Source of the DNA: a virus
Length of the DNA: 27,771 bases
Direction: 5' to 3' (one strand)
IMG/VR virus record: IMGVR_UViG_3300035180_000436
Coordinates: 1 to 27,771 of that record
Part shown: positions 11,881-21,301 of the stretch, piece after piece
Layout: the number at the start of each line of letters is the position of its first letter
Numbering within the stretch: position 1 is the stretch's first letter
Notes under the pieces: model-generated
Told to the model about the DNA's origin: nothing
Seen by the model: only the letters and a program-made list of their open reading frames with translations
Databases searched by the model: none
Program-made: the position numbers and the translations under genes

Positions 11881-13031
11881 AACCAAATGTTCTTGTTCCG
11901 ATGGCGGGACTTGGTAGTAGATTCATTAAAGAAGGGTTTAAAGTACCAAAACAGTTAATCAATATTAAAGACAAACATTTAATTGATATTTCACTTGACT
12001 GTTTAAACTATGAAGATTGCAATCTAATCTTTGTGGTTAGAGATGAAACTGTCTATAATTTTCATATTGATGAACTCCTAAAGAAAAAGTTTGGTGATGA
12101 CATCAAGATTGTGATTCTTGATAAACTTACTGATGGATCTGTGAGCAGTTGTCTGTATGCAGAAGAATATATTGATAATGATGCACCTCTTGTAATTCAT
12201 ACTCTAGATATTGAATTCCGTCCAGTATTTGATCCACATACCATGAATGATTTGGATGCAGATGGACTCCTTTTAACATTCAAATCAAACTCTGCAAATT
12301 ATAGTTATGCTGATGTTGATCAAGATAGGTATGTAAAAAGAACTGCTGAGAAGAAAGCAATTAGTTCTAATGCTTGTGTTGGAATCTATGGATTCAAAAA
12401 AGGTTCTGACTTTTGCAAGTATGCAAAGGAAATGATTGCTAAAGATATTCGAACAAAGAATGAATTTTATATCGCACCTTTGTATAATCTTTTTATTGAC
12501 GATGGTAAAAAAATTGTTACCTCAGACGTAGATAAGATGCATGTATTTGGAACTCCTGATGAGTTTCATTTTTATAAAGAAAATGTTATTCGTAAGGTTG
12601 GTGATAAACCAATTGCTATTTGCTCAGATCATTCTGGATTTGAAGCAAAAGAAGAGTTTAAACATATTCTTGAAAAGCATAATCTTGAGTATATTGACTT
12701 TGGAACTATTCTGAATAAAGATTGTGATTATAGTGATTACATTGCACAAGCAGTTAAAGCAATTGCTGAACGTGATTGTGATTATGGATTTGGTTTCTGT
12801 AGAACTGGTCAAGGTGTGAATATTTGTGCAAACAAATATAAAGGTATTCGTTCAGCACTTATCTATGATGACTTCTCTATGGAAATGGCCATTCGTCATA
12901 ATTGTGCAAACTTCTTTGCAATTCCTGCGAAGGACTACACCATTGAGAAATTGGATAAGTATCTAGAAATCTGTTCAACACATAGTTTTGATGGTGGTCG
13001 TCATCAGGTTCGTATTCAGGAGTTGCAATGA
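11877..13031 (+). CDS. Nucleotidyltransferase-RpiB isomerase fusion
   Basis: A 384-residue two-domain protein. Residues 1-235 are a sugar-phosphate nucleotidyltransferase: PMAGLGSRFIKEGFKVPKQL (8-27, glycine loop and PK), and a TLDIEF motif in the place of the metal-binding D-x-D/E strand. Residues 244-384 are an RpiB/LacAB-type isomerase: ICSDHSGFEAKEEF, FCRTGQGVNICANKYKGIR with C308 at the position of the RpiB catalytic cysteine, and RHNCANFFAIPA. RpiB interconverts ribulose-5-P and ribose-5-P, and relatives act on other aldose/ketose phosphates. Joining isomerase and NDP-sugar synthase in one chain suggests two steps of one pathway. ATGA overlaps join it to kinase and cupin genes. Substrates and nucleotide are unknown. 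Confidence 0.85.
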   Translation: MKPNVLVPMAGLGSRFIKEGFKVPKQLINIKDKHLIDISLDCLNYEDCNLIFVVRDETVYNFHIDELLKKKFGDDIKIVILDKLTDGSVSSCLYAEEYIDNDAPLVIHTLDIEFRPVFDPHTMNDLDADGLLLTFKSNSANYSYADVDQDRYVKRTAEKKAISSNACVGIYGFKKGSDFCKYAKEMIAKDIRTKNEFYIAPLYNLFIDDGKKIVTSDVDKMHVFGTPDEFHFYKENVIRKVGDKPIAICSDHSGFEAKEEFKHILEKHNLEYIDFGTILNKDCDYSDYIAQAVKAIAERDCDYGFGFCRTGQGVNICANKYKGIRSALIYDDFSMEMAIRHNCANFFAIPAKDYTIEKLDKYLEICSTHSFDGGRHQVRIQELQ

Positions 13032-13348
13032 AACAAGCAAATATTAACGACTTTAAAGCGGGATGGTTTGTGGGTGATTTTAATCCATCAATCTTCAAGA
13101 ATCCTTTCTTTGAAGTTGCACATCATTCTCATACAGAAGGTCAACAAACTTTTCCTCATTACCATGCAATCACTAATGAACTTAATTACATTGTAAAGGG
13201 TGAACTAATAGTATCTAAAAAGCATTTGAAAACGGGTGATATGTGGATCTATGAACCAAATGAAGTTTCTGATGTTGAGTTCTTGAGTGATGTCGATCTT
13301 ATAGTAGTGAGATGGCCATCTATTCCTTCGGATAAGTATATCGCATGA
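13028..13348 (+). CDS. Cupin-domain protein
   Basis: A 106-residue single-domain cupin. The first motif is seen as HHSHTEGQQTFPHYHAITNE with possible metal ligands in the H-x-H cluster, and the second as GDMWIYEPNEVSDVEFL. Small cupins in sugar clusters serve as isomerases/epimerases (for example FdtA-like) or as sugar-binding regulators. The second motif lacks the usual terminal histidine (EPNEVSDV instead of PNxxH), so metal binding may rely on the first cluster. Overlaps its neighbours on both sides by ATGA-type junctions. The exact reaction cannot be told from sequence. Confidence 0.75.
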   Translation: MKQANINDFKAGWFVGDFNPSIFKNPFFEVAHHSHTEGQQTFPHYHAITNELNYIVKGELIVSKKHLKTGDMWIYEPNEVSDVEFLSDVDLIVVRWPSIPSDKYIA

Positions 13349-13812
13349 AACTGATAGCACATAGAGGTAATATTGTAGGACCTAATCCTCTAGAGGAGAA
13401 TAAACTAGAATACATTGAAGCAGCAATTGCAGGTGGATATGATGTTGAGATTGATGTAAGATGCGAAGATCATCAGTTTTATTTGGGACATGATGAACCA
13501 CAATATTATGTTCCTATGACTTGGTTAGTTAAAAGAAAAGATAAACTTTGGATTCATTGTAAAGATTTTAAATCTTTGAATATTTTTTCTAATAGTCCAA
13601 TAGATTTTAACTTTTTTTGGCATGAAAACGATAAGTATACTTTGACTAGTAAAGGTTATATTTGGACTTATCCCGGACAATCTTATTGTTCAAATTCTGT
13701 TATTGTAATGCCAGAAGTATTCGACTTGCAAAATACTCAAAATAATGATAAAATAGCATATAATAAAAAGTCCTTTGCTATTTGTAGTGACTATGTTGGT
13801 AAAATGATATGA
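13345..13812 (+). CDS. GDPD-like phosphodiesterase domain
   Basis: A 155-residue protein resembling the N-terminal half of glycerophosphodiester phosphodiesterases (PI-PLC-like TIM barrel): AHRGN at residues 5-9 (His-Arg-Gly), ENKLEYIEAAIAGGYDVEID with the acidic pair, and YLGHDEP with the second His. Typical GDPDs are near 240 residues, so the barrel may be incomplete or minimal. Such short GDPD-like proteins occur in capsule and LPS clusters beside nucleotidyltransferase genes, with undefined roles. Overlaps both neighbours by 4 bp. Catalysis is plausible because the HRG and E-x-D residues are kept. Confidence 0.68.
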   Translation: MKLIAHRGNIVGPNPLEENKLEYIEAAIAGGYDVEIDVRCEDHQFYLGHDEPQYYVPMTWLVKRKDKLWIHCKDFKSLNIFSNSPIDFNFFWHENDKYTLTSKGYIWTYPGQSYCSNSVIVMPEVFDLQNTQNNDKIAYNKKSFAICSDYVGKMI

Positions 13813-14549
13813 AAATAGCATTATGTTTATCTGGACAACCTAGAGTTGTTGATGTTGGTTTTCATAAATTAAATCAAACAATTCTTCAACATAACGATGT
13901 TGATGTATTCATTCATACTTGGTTTGATCCAGAAAATCTAAGCACCAATTCAGTTATACCCGGAAGAGAAGCACATAGGTTAGATCCTCAAGCAATTGAT
14001 AAACTGGTTCATTATTTCCAACCAAAAAGAATAATGGTTGAGAAACCTAAGAAGTGGATTAGGCGATATCAATTTCCTGATAAGGTATTCACTCATTCAC
14101 ATACATGGGCACTTGAAGTTCCTTCGGGACTAGAAGTAGCAAAAGATTACATTTGCGATACTACGAATAGTATGTTCTATAGTATCATGATTGCTAACCT
14201 TTTGAAAGAGCAGTATTCGGTAGAAACTGGTACTGAATATAATTTAGTAATTAGAAACAGAATTGACTACTCACCTCATGTAGTGTTAAAATTGGATGAG
14301 GTATCTGTAAATGATGATACATTAATATATCAAGATCTGTACCAACCTGATGGTATGATTAGTGATTGGTTTGGTATGGGTTCAACAAATACAATGAATG
14401 TATTCTGTGGTGTCTATAATCAAATAGGACAACTCATTAGACAATCAAATGAGATTGATGGATATTGGTGTAATGAACTCCTTCTGAAACATCATATTGC
14501 AAACAATAAAATTAAAACAAATCCTGTAGACTATCAAGTTCATTATTAA
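13809..14549 (+). CDS. Glycosyltransferase-like protein
   Basis: A 246-residue protein beginning [18 protein letters not shown], with DVFIHTWFD and [13 protein letters not shown], then a tail with [11 protein letters not shown] and [13 protein letters not shown]. The ALCLSGQPR start, the V-x-R-x-R-x-D strand and the DWFxMG segment are a recurring pattern in phage, giant-virus and bacterial polysaccharide clusters, usually annotated as hypothetical or glycosyltransferase-like GT-A proteins. The I-R-N-R-I-D strand may provide the DxD-like metal site. Position between GDPD and gmd supports a glycan role. I cannot name a family with certainty. Confidence 0.6.
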   Translation: MKIALCLSGQPRVVDVGFHKLNQTILQHNDVDVFIHTWFDPENLSTNSVIPGREAHRLDPQAIDKLVHYFQPKRIMVEKPKKWIRRYQFPDKVFTHSHTWALEVPSGLEVAKDYICDTTNSMFYSIMIANLLKEQYSVETGTEYNLVIRNRIDYSPHVVLKLDEVSVNDDTLIYQDLYQPDGMISDWFGMGSTNTMNVFCGVYNQIGQLIRQSNEIDGYWCNELLLKHHIANNKIKTNPVDYQVHY

Positions 14550-14550
14550 T

Positions 14551-15576
14551 ATGAAAAAAGCACTTATTACTGGCATTACTGGTCAAGATGGATCTTATCT
14601 TGCAGATCTTCTTCTAAGCAAAGGATATGAAGTACATGGTATTATTCGAAGAAATTCAACTTCAGATTGCACGGATAGAATTAATTACCTTTTAGGTAAT
14701 CCTAATATCACTTTGCATTATGGGGATTTAACAGATTTTTCTAACATCACCTCTATCATTCAAGAAACACGTCCCGATGAAATTTATAATCTTGCGGCAC
14801 AAAGTCATGTAAAAGTGTCCTTCTCAAATGCACTCTACACTGCTGACGTGGATGCTCTAGGTGTATGTCGCATTCTTGAAGCAATTAGAATTCTTGGATT
14901 GATTAATACGACTAAGTTTTATCAAGCAAGTACATCAGAAATGTATGGACTTGTTCAAGCAATTCCTCAGAGAGAAGATACTAAATTTCATCCACGTTCT
15001 CCGTATGGAGTAGCAAAACTTTATGCTCATTGGATCACTAAGAATTATCGTGAAGCATATGGTTTGTTTGGATGTAGTGGTATCCTCTTTAATCATGAAA
15101 GTCCTCGTCGCGGTGAAACCTTTGTAACACGAAAGATTACCAAAACTCTTGCTGAAATTAAAAATGGCAAACGCACTGCTTCACTTGAATTAGGTAACAT
15201 GGATGCAAAACGTGATTGGGGACATGCAAAAGATTATGTGGAAGCAATGTGGTTAATGCTTCAGAATGAACAACCAGATGATTATGTTGTTGCTATGGGT
15301 GAGCAGCACTCTGTTCGCGAGTTTATAGACATTGCATGTAAGCATTTTGGATTTGATATTGAATGGTCTGGTAAAGGTGTAAAAGAAGTCGCAACTATCA
15401 AAGGAACTGGTGAAATTTTAGTGAAGGTTAATCCTGAGTTTTATCGTCCTGCAGAAGTTGATTCTCTTGTTGGAGATTCTACATATACCAAAGAAAAGAT
15501 TGGATGGAAACCTAAGTATTCTTTTGCTGATCTTGTTAAAGAAATGTGTGATAGTGATCTGGAGGCAACGAAGTGA
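14551..15576 (+). CDS. gmd: GDP-mannose 4,6-dehydratase
   Basis: A 341-residue extended SDR that makes GDP-4-dehydro-6-deoxy-D-mannose, the precursor of GDP-fucose, GDP-rhamnose and related sugars. NADP site [11 protein letters not shown] (residues 8-18), IIRRNST, catalytic STSEMYG and [10 protein letters not shown] (Y152, K156), [34 protein letters not shown] and [17 protein letters not shown], all classic Gmd segments. The length is right. It provides the donor precursor for the GT11-type fucosyltransferase two genes on. Only 1 bp separates it from the previous stop, and its own stop overlaps the next GTG. Confidence 0.96.
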   Translation: MKKALITGITGQDGSYLADLLLSKGYEVHGIIRRNSTSDCTDRINYLLGNPNITLHYGDLTDFSNITSIIQETRPDEIYNLAAQSHVKVSFSNALYTADVDALGVCRILEAIRILGLINTTKFYQASTSEMYGLVQAIPQREDTKFHPRSPYGVAKLYAHWITKNYREAYGLFGCSGILFNHESPRRGETFVTRKITKTLAEIKNGKRTASLELGNMDAKRDWGHAKDYVEAMWLMLQNEQPDDYVVAMGEQHSVREFIDIACKHFGFDIEWSGKGVKEVATIKGTGEILVKVNPEFYRPAEVDSLVGDSTYTKEKIGWKPKYSFADLVKEMCDSDLEATK

Positions 15577-16505
15577 AAAATAAGATTGTATTTTGGGTAG
15601 AGAATAAACCAAACCAAACCTTTTCTTACATTTATGCTGGAATGAAGAAAGCATTTGAAAGATTAGGATGCGAAGTTCATTGGTTTAGTGATCAATCTTT
15701 TCCTTCACAATCTGAGTTTGACTATTCAAATTGCATTTTCTTTGTGGATAATCAAGGTCCTCTTGATCATAATGTACCTATTGTTAATACTGGAATTTAT
15801 TTCGCATATGATAAATTTACCAATGTTAACAAGTACCTTGATAAAGTTAGATGCTTGGTAAATTATCGAGTCGCAGAGTTTAAGAAACCTATTCCAGATG
15901 ATGATCGTTATGTTGAGATCGAAAAGGGTGTAACTTTTGATACTCAAGCACCAGAACCTTATAATGTTGTTTACTTTAGTTGGGCAACAAATTTAATGCC
16001 CGAAGAAATTGATTTAGATTGGGTAAACAAAGAACGCAATAATGAATATAATTTCGTAGGAACTATTCATGCTCCTAGACCAAATGCAGAACCACTTCAT
16101 CAACAATTTATTGAGATTGTAAAAAACAAAGGTATTTCATTTAACCATTATGATCCAAATGTAAATCCTGCAACAGATGAAGATCATGTAGGTATTCTGC
16201 AGAAATCAATGTTTGTTCCTGACTTTAGACCACAAGAACAAAAAGGTAATTGGTATCTTCCATGTAGAGTTCTAAAAGCAATTAGCTATGGATGTCTTGC
16301 AGTTTCTGATGCACCATATCTAAAGAATTTTATTGATGATAGCATTCTTACTTCAGAGAATGCTCAGGAAATTTTTGATCTTGGTGTGGAAAATCAAAAC
16401 AATAAAGAACTCATCCTTCATCAAATGGAAATTATAAAGAGAGATCATACATATCTGAATCGTTGTAGAGGTATTCTTAAAATTGTAGAAAAGGTTAGAG
16501 ATTAA
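15573..16505 (+). CDS. Putative GT-B glycosyltransferase
   Basis: A 310-residue protein starting at GTG 15573, overlapping the gmd stop; GGAGG at 15561-15565 is a strong ribosome-binding site and fixes this start. An N-terminal Rossmann-like half ([20 protein letters not shown]) and a C-terminal half with [30 protein letters not shown] and [19 protein letters not shown], reminiscent of the nucleotide-sugar site of GT-B enzymes, where a Gly-rich turn follows the R/K. No CAZy family can be assigned with confidence; an inverting transferase using a GDP-sugar from Gmd is one possibility given the operon position. Confidence 0.62.
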   Translation: MKNKIVFWVENKPNQTFSYIYAGMKKAFERLGCEVHWFSDQSFPSQSEFDYSNCIFFVDNQGPLDHNVPIVNTGIYFAYDKFTNVNKYLDKVRCLVNYRVAEFKKPIPDDDRYVEIEKGVTFDTQAPEPYNVVYFSWATNLMPEEIDLDWVNKERNNEYNFVGTIHAPRPNAEPLHQQFIEIVKNKGISFNHYDPNVNPATDEDHVGILQKSMFVPDFRPQEQKGNWYLPCRVLKAISYGCLAVSDAPYLKNFIDDSILTSENAQEIFDLGVENQNNKELILHQMEIIKRDHTYLNRCRGILKIVEKVRD

Positions 16506-17326
16506 TGATAGGTTTTAATTATCTTGGTAAAATGGGTCAACTGGGAAATCAAATGTTTCAGTATGCATCTCTTTGTGGAATTGCAAAGAATCGTGGATAT
16601 AATTTTTGTATCCCATACCATAATGAAGTAGTTTCTGATGGACTAGGTAATAAATTGAGGATTGAATTATTCGATCCTTTTGTAATGTCAAATGTTACTC
16701 AACTCAATATTCAAACCATTGACCAGGATCGTCCAACTATTGACGAAGAAGGATTTGGTTTTAATGAAAATATTTTTAATGAGTGTCCTGATTGGGTAAA
16801 TCTTCAAGGATATTTTCAAACTGAAAAATATTTCAAAAATATTGAAGATGAAATTCGTCAGGACTTCACTTTTAAAAATGAAATCTCCCTTCTTTGTAAG
16901 CATAGAATGAGTGAAGTTGATAGACCTATTGCACTTCATATTCGTCGGGGTGACTTTCTAATTAACTCTGCAAACCATAATAATCTTGGTCTTGATTATT
17001 ATGCATCTGCTTTAGAAAAATTTGATGGTGATAGAACTGTAATTATCTTTTCTGATGATCCTGAATGGTGTAAGGAGCAGAGTTTGTTTGAAGAAGATCG
17101 CTTCTTAGTTTCAGAGGGAAATGATAGTTATACTGATCTTTGTTTAATGAGTTTATGTACTGATTTTATCATTGCCAACTCTACTTTCTCTTGGTGGGGT
17201 GCATGGTTATCCAAAAGTATCAATAAAATAGTTTGTTCCCCTGATCCAAAAAAATGGTTTGGTCCAAATAATGGACATTTGGACACGTCTGATATAATTC
17301 CGGAAGGATGGGTTATCATTAAATGA
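16505..17326 (+). CDS. GT11-type alpha-1,2-fucosyltransferase
   Basis: A 273-residue GT-B enzyme. Its N-terminus has GQLGNQMFQYA (11-21), the donor motif HIRRGDF starts at H145, and NSTFSWWGAWL starts at N225: the hallmark motifs of the GT11 alpha-1,2-fucosyl- and L-galactosyltransferase family that uses GDP-linked L-sugars. Both potential donors are hinted at upstream: GDP-fucose through Gmd plus a reductase, and GDP-L-galactose through the 3,5-epimerase. GDP-L-galactose can be used in place of GDP-L-fucose by some fucosyltransferases. Abuts the upstream gene (1-bp overlap) and overlaps the next. Confidence 0.92.
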   Translation: MIGFNYLGKMGQLGNQMFQYASLCGIAKNRGYNFCIPYHNEVVSDGLGNKLRIELFDPFVMSNVTQLNIQTIDQDRPTIDEEGFGFNENIFNECPDWVNLQGYFQTEKYFKNIEDEIRQDFTFKNEISLLCKHRMSEVDRPIALHIRRGDFLINSANHNNLGLDYYASALEKFDGDRTVIIFSDDPEWCKEQSLFEEDRFLVSEGNDSYTDLCLMSLCTDFIIANSTFSWWGAWLSKSINKIVCSPDPKKWFGPNNGHLDTSDIIPEGWVIIK

Positions 17327-18108
17327 TCTATATCACGGGTGCTAACGGATTAATCGGATCAAGATTTTTAAAAATATATAATGGAGAAGTTACCACAATC
17401 TCCTATCGAGATGAAGTTTCAGATGTTTTTCAATCTCATGAGAACTCTTGTTTGATTCATCTTGCATGGTCTTCTACAACTAGAAATACCTATGATGAAT
17501 TTGAAAAAGTTATCAAAAATGATGTAATCAATAGTAAAACTTTATTTGATTATTATGTAAAGAAAAATCCAAATGGAAAAATCATATTCATTTCTTCAGC
17601 AGGAGATTTGCATCTTGGTTATGAGAGAACTGTTTGTGAAGAACATGAACCATCACCACATTCCTTATATGGAGAGTGTAAACTTCATGTGGAGAATATA
17701 TTAAAAGAACTTTCATGTAAAACAGTAGTACTTAGAATTTCTAATATTTGGGGTGCGGATGTTAATAGTAATAGAGTTAATGGTTTAGTTGATAAGCTTA
17801 CAAATTCTTTGAATACTGATCAAGTAATTGAAATCTTTGCTAATCTTAAAACCAAAATTGATTTAGTTCATATTGATGATTTTGTGAATCTTCTTATCAA
17901 GGTCATTAATGCTGATACAAAAAAACAGAATGAATTGTTTCTAGTTGGAAGACAAAGTATTTGTATTTGTGATATAATAGATATACTGTCGAAACGTGGA
18001 TCTTTAAATCTTAGAATTAATCAAAAAGCAGAAAAGACATATTTGCATATTGAAACTTCCAAGGTTAGAAAAACTTTTGATTGGCAACCAAATCATATTT
18101 TAAAATGA
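17323..18108 (+). CDS. NAD-dependent sugar epimerase/reductase (SDR)
   Basis: A 261-residue extended SDR with NAD motif GANGLIGS (residues 6-13), ISSAGDLHLG with active-site Ser, SLYGECKLH with Y116 and K120, and NIWGADVNSNRVNG. It resembles UDP-glucose 4-epimerase or RmlD-type reductases but is shorter than GDP-fucose synthase (about 310). In this cluster it could reduce the 4-keto intermediate from Gmd (to rhamnose or fucose series) or epimerise another sugar. The choice is inference; the fold and cofactor site are clear. It overlaps the GT11 gene by 4 bp and the GT6 gene by 4 bp. Confidence 0.82.
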   Translation: MIYITGANGLIGSRFLKIYNGEVTTISYRDEVSDVFQSHENSCLIHLAWSSTTRNTYDEFEKVIKNDVINSKTLFDYYVKKNPNGKIIFISSAGDLHLGYERTVCEEHEPSPHSLYGECKLHVENILKELSCKTVVLRISNIWGADVNSNRVNGLVDKLTNSLNTDQVIEIFANLKTKIDLVHIDDFVNLLIKVINADTKKQNELFLVGRQSICICDIIDILSKRGSLNLRINQKAEKTYLHIETSKVRKTFDWQPNHILK

Positions 18109-18836
18109 AAATCGCAGTCACTTTTTGGGGAACACAAAACTATATTGAGTTCCTTCCACAATGGTACGAAAGGTTAGAAAAATATTTTATTCCTGAAATA
18201 GAGAAAAGGTATTTTATTTTTACTGATGGTGATCTTGAAGGATCTCCTGATAATGTTATAAAGATGGAAATTCCTCACTATGGATTTCCTACAACTTATA
18301 ATAAAACATTTGAAGAGATGATGAAACTTGAAGATAAAGTTTCTGATTGTGATTGGTTGATATCTGTTGATGCAGATCTTTATGCATGGGAAGAAATTAA
18401 ATATCCTGATTTTTTTGATGACACTAAAAAATATATTGGTGTTCATCATCCCTGTCATAAAGTCGGGTTACAACCACACAATCAACTTCCAGGATCATAT
18501 GATGTAAATCCATTGTCAAATGCTTACATTGATGATAGTATTATGGACATGTCCGTGTATTATCAGGGATGTTTATGGGGAGGAAAAGTTCCTTATATTT
18601 TTGATATGATTCGTAAAATAGATGAATGGACAAAAGAAGATATTGCTAAAAACATTCAAGCAAGATTCTATGAAGAAAGTTATATGAACAAGTGGTTTCT
18701 AACTCATCGTGACGATACACAAACACTTGCTCCTGATTATGCTTTTCCGGAAATGTTTGAACAATATTGCAATTTCTCCAAGAAAATGGTTCATCTTGCA
18801 AAAGACAATAAAGCATTAGATAACAATCAATGGTAA
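18105..18836 (+). CDS. GT6-type (ABO-like) glycosyltransferase
   Basis: A 243-residue retaining GT-A transferase similar to the alpha-1,3-Gal/GalNAc transferase family that includes the human ABO enzymes. It starts MKIAVTFWGTQNYIEFL at ATG 18105 (overlapping the SDR stop); metal motif D89-A-D91 in SVDADLYA; conserved VGVHHPCH-like strand (YIGVHHPCH), YYQGCLWGG, and RFYEESYMNKWFL with the catalytic-type E in the ARFYEES segment, then LAPDYAFPE. Bacterial GT6 enzymes usually have NxN and do not need metal; this one keeps a DxD-like DAD, as I recall for the GT6 of cyanophage P-SSM2. GT6 often acts next to a fucosylated acceptor, and a GT11 gene sits two genes upstream. Confidence 0.85.
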   Translation: MKIAVTFWGTQNYIEFLPQWYERLEKYFIPEIEKRYFIFTDGDLEGSPDNVIKMEIPHYGFPTTYNKTFEEMMKLEDKVSDCDWLISVDADLYAWEEIKYPDFFDDTKKYIGVHHPCHKVGLQPHNQLPGSYDVNPLSNAYIDDSIMDMSVYYQGCLWGGKVPYIFDMIRKIDEWTKEDIAKNIQARFYEESYMNKWFLTHRDDTQTLAPDYAFPEMFEQYCNFSKKMVHLAKDNKALDNNQW

Positions 18837-18840
18837 TTTT

Positions 18841-19605
18841 ATGAGAGTAAATGTTTACTATCACATCTGGTCTCCTGCAGATACTGATCTGTGGAAGATT
18901 ATGGTTGATGAACAAATTAAAAGATTATATCGTTCTGGACTTACTGAAATAGCAACTGTAAAGTGTGCTATTAATGGAGCACAAGCATCTAGAATTAAAG
19001 AGTTTGTTTCCATCTATGATTGGATTAATATTGTAGATTGTAGAGATAGTGATGAAGAGTATGAAGGATTTACTCTTAAACATCTCTATGAAGATTGTGT
19101 GAATGAACGTGCTCATAAAGTAATGTACTTTCACACAAAAGGTATCAGTCATTTCTGTGGTGTGAGGGATGTATATTCTGATCGTCGAGTACGAGCAATA
19201 AATAGTTGGAGACACCTCATGGAATGGGGTTGTATTGATAAATGGAAAGAAAACCTTGAGAGGTTAGATAACTATCAGGTTACAGGAGTTAATTACTGTT
19301 TAGATCCATGGCCACATATGAGTGGTAATTTTTGGTGGGCAAGAGCAGATTATATTTCAACTCTTCAACATCCAACTAAAAAAGCATTCGTTCGTGAGAA
19401 CGAGGACTTTGGACCTATTGAAAGAATGAATTTTGAGAAGTGGGTAGGTATGAAAGATCCATCTGTATTCAGTTTTTATAATCCTCCATTTAGTTACGAC
19501 TTTAAGGATATGGTGCCAGATGTGCAACCTACTCCTCCAGGAGAACCACATTGGTTCTGGTTATATCGTGACGACATTCACCCACACTATCTTAAAGAAT
19601 CATGA
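18841..19605 (+). CDS. Putative glycosyltransferase (FWWA-type)
   Basis: A 254-residue protein: MRVNVYYHIWSPADTDLWKI, KVMYFHTKGISHF, HMSGNFWWARADYISTL and a Trp/Pro-rich end. The H-S-G-N-F-W-W-A segment and the HTKG strand recur in viral and bacterial surface-polysaccharide proteins annotated as glycosyltransferases, but no CAZy number comes to mind. GNFWWARADYI resembles a donor/acceptor-site loop of GT-A enzymes that place a Trp pair against the sugar. Starts 4 bp after the GT6 stop and overlaps the next gene by 4 bp. Role inferred from context. Confidence 0.6.
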   Translation: MRVNVYYHIWSPADTDLWKIMVDEQIKRLYRSGLTEIATVKCAINGAQASRIKEFVSIYDWINIVDCRDSDEEYEGFTLKHLYEDCVNERAHKVMYFHTKGISHFCGVRDVYSDRRVRAINSWRHLMEWGCIDKWKENLERLDNYQVTGVNYCLDPWPHMSGNFWWARADYISTLQHPTKKAFVRENEDFGPIERMNFEKWVGMKDPSVFSFYNPPFSYDFKDMVPDVQPTPPGEPHWFWLYRDDIHPHYLKES

Positions 19606-20330
19606 CCGCAAAATTTGGATGTTTTCATACAGTATATGAAAACAAAAAAGCAACTGAGTTTGTATTACAAGAATTTAGAAAATATCATCCCGAGGCACCA
19701 TACACTATTTGTTGTGATGGTGGAGTAGATTATTCTGATCTATGTGAGAAATATAATGTTAACTACGTCCATTCTTATATGAGAATAGGCCGTAGAAATT
19801 CTGGGCATCCATCAGGAGTCTATGGATTTACTAAAGATGAAAGTTTGCATTGGATTCATATGTTTAGAGAAGCTGCTAGACATGTGAGAGAAAATGGTGG
19901 AACTCATATGATTATGATGGAGGATGATGTTCTTACTCAGGGTGAAGTAAAGATTAACCCTATTTGGGAATGCGCTGGATTCGAAGTTCCTGGAAATATA
20001 ATTGCACCAGCACTTTTGGATTTCATTCGTAATAAGTATGGTGCAGATCCAAATGTAGATTGGTATGGAGCAGGTGGGGGTAGCATTTATAATATTGAAA
20101 CCTTCTTAAACAATTATCATAGAATCTATGATTTCATTGATTTTGACTTTGAGAATATTCTCACAAATATGGATTATCGATTTGGTTGGTTAGATCTTTA
20201 TATGCAAATTGCATATTTTGCAATTGGTAAACACTATTCAATCAATACCAATCTCACTGAAGTATGGAAGACGCCAAACTTCCGTGAAAGTGATTTTACT
20301 CTTGTTCATGCTTATAAGGAATTGTACTAA
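19602..20330 (+). CDS. Putative GT-A glycosyltransferase
   Basis: A 242-residue protein with MTAKFGCFHTVYENKKATEF, then YTICCDGGVDYSDL, and the metal motif candidate MIMMEDDVLTQGE (E-D-D). GAGGGSIYNIETFL and FGWLDLYMQIAYFA follow. It has the layout of GT-A enzymes: nucleotide strand, DxD-like EDD and acceptor helix. It shares MEDD with the GT25 protein downstream but is not an obvious relative. The family is not recognised. Its stop TAA shares its last A with the next start. Confidence 0.6.
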   Translation: MTAKFGCFHTVYENKKATEFVLQEFRKYHPEAPYTICCDGGVDYSDLCEKYNVNYVHSYMRIGRRNSGHPSGVYGFTKDESLHWIHMFREAARHVRENGGTHMIMMEDDVLTQGEVKINPIWECAGFEVPGNIIAPALLDFIRNKYGADPNVDWYGAGGGSIYNIETFLNNYHRIYDFIDFDFENILTNMDYRFGWLDLYMQIAYFAIGKHYSINTNLTEVWKTPNFRESDFTLVHAYKELY

Positions 20331-21301
20331 TGAAAATTGGATTTATTGGACCTGGTATTATGCCCATTCCTCCTGATGGATGGGGTGCTGTTGAGTCTTT
20401 AATTTGGGAGATTGCTTGTGAACTTGGTGAGAAGGGTCATGAAGGAATGATTATTAATGTTCCTGACCTAAATGAAATTGTAAAGACAGTTAAGGAAAAT
20501 GACTTTGACTTTATCCACCTTTTCTATGATGTCTTTCATCCAGTAATGGATGCAATCAATCAAGTGTCTCCAAGATCTGTAACTGCGATTAGTAGCGCAT
20601 ATCCTTATGTTGATCAGTTTGAATTTCATCAAAGGGATGGATATACTAATACTTACAATTGGTTGATAAATCAGAAAGATCATTATAACTTCTGCCTCTC
20701 TGATAAAGATCTTGAAACTTATAGGAATGGTGGTGGAGATACTTCCAAACTTCTTCGTTTAGGTCTTGGTGCTCAACACAAGAACTTTAGGTTTAATTCT
20801 GAATGTGAGAAACCAGATAAAACTTTATACATGGCAAAGATTGAAGTGAGGAAGCGTCAATGGATTTATCAATCGATTGATAGTATTGAGTTTGTTGGAC
20901 GTTATTCTCCAACCACCACGTTTGATCGACTTCATAAGAGTTATATTGGTGAATGGACAACTGAAGAAAAGCATGAGAATGTAACCAAGTATGCAAACTT
21001 GATGTTGCTTTCTGATGGTGAAAATGGAACACCACTGGTAATCAAAGAAGCACTTGTTTCTGGTATTGGTATTGTATGTTCAAAGTATGCTGCATATGAT
21101 CTTGACACGTCTCTTCCTTTCATTACCACCATCCCTGACGATAAATTGAATGATCTTGAGTATGTAAAAAATGTTATCAAAGAAAATAGAGAAGTTTCTA
21201 TTGGTATGCGTGAAGAAATTCGTGATTATGGTGTAAAGAATTTCTCATGGGAAAATATTGTCAATCAATATGAAAAGGACATTGTTAAAATTCTAAAATG
21301 A
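20330..21301 (+). CDS. GT4-type glycosyltransferase, paralog 1
   Basis: A 323-residue GT-B protein: GPGIMPIPPDGWGAVESLIW at the N-terminus, FDFIHLFYDVF, and a C-terminal half with LYMAKIEVRKRQ, YIGEWTTEEK and the donor-site segment LLSDGENGTPLVIKEALVSG, the E-x7-E pattern of GT4 retaining transferases. It is clearly related to the next gene (same GWGAVESLIW and SDGExxxPLVxxEA blocks), so the pair arose by duplication. Start ATG 20330 overlaps the previous stop by one base. Confidence 0.82.
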   Translation: MKIGFIGPGIMPIPPDGWGAVESLIWEIACELGEKGHEGMIINVPDLNEIVKTVKENDFDFIHLFYDVFHPVMDAINQVSPRSVTAISSAYPYVDQFEFHQRDGYTNTYNWLINQKDHYNFCLSDKDLETYRNGGGDTSKLLRLGLGAQHKNFRFNSECEKPDKTLYMAKIEVRKRQWIYQSIDSIEFVGRYSPTTTFDRLHKSYIGEWTTEEKHENVTKYANLMLLSDGENGTPLVIKEALVSGIGIVCSKYAAYDLDTSLPFITTIPDDKLNDLEYVKNVIKENREVSIGMREEIRDYGVKNFSWENIVNQYEKDIVKILK

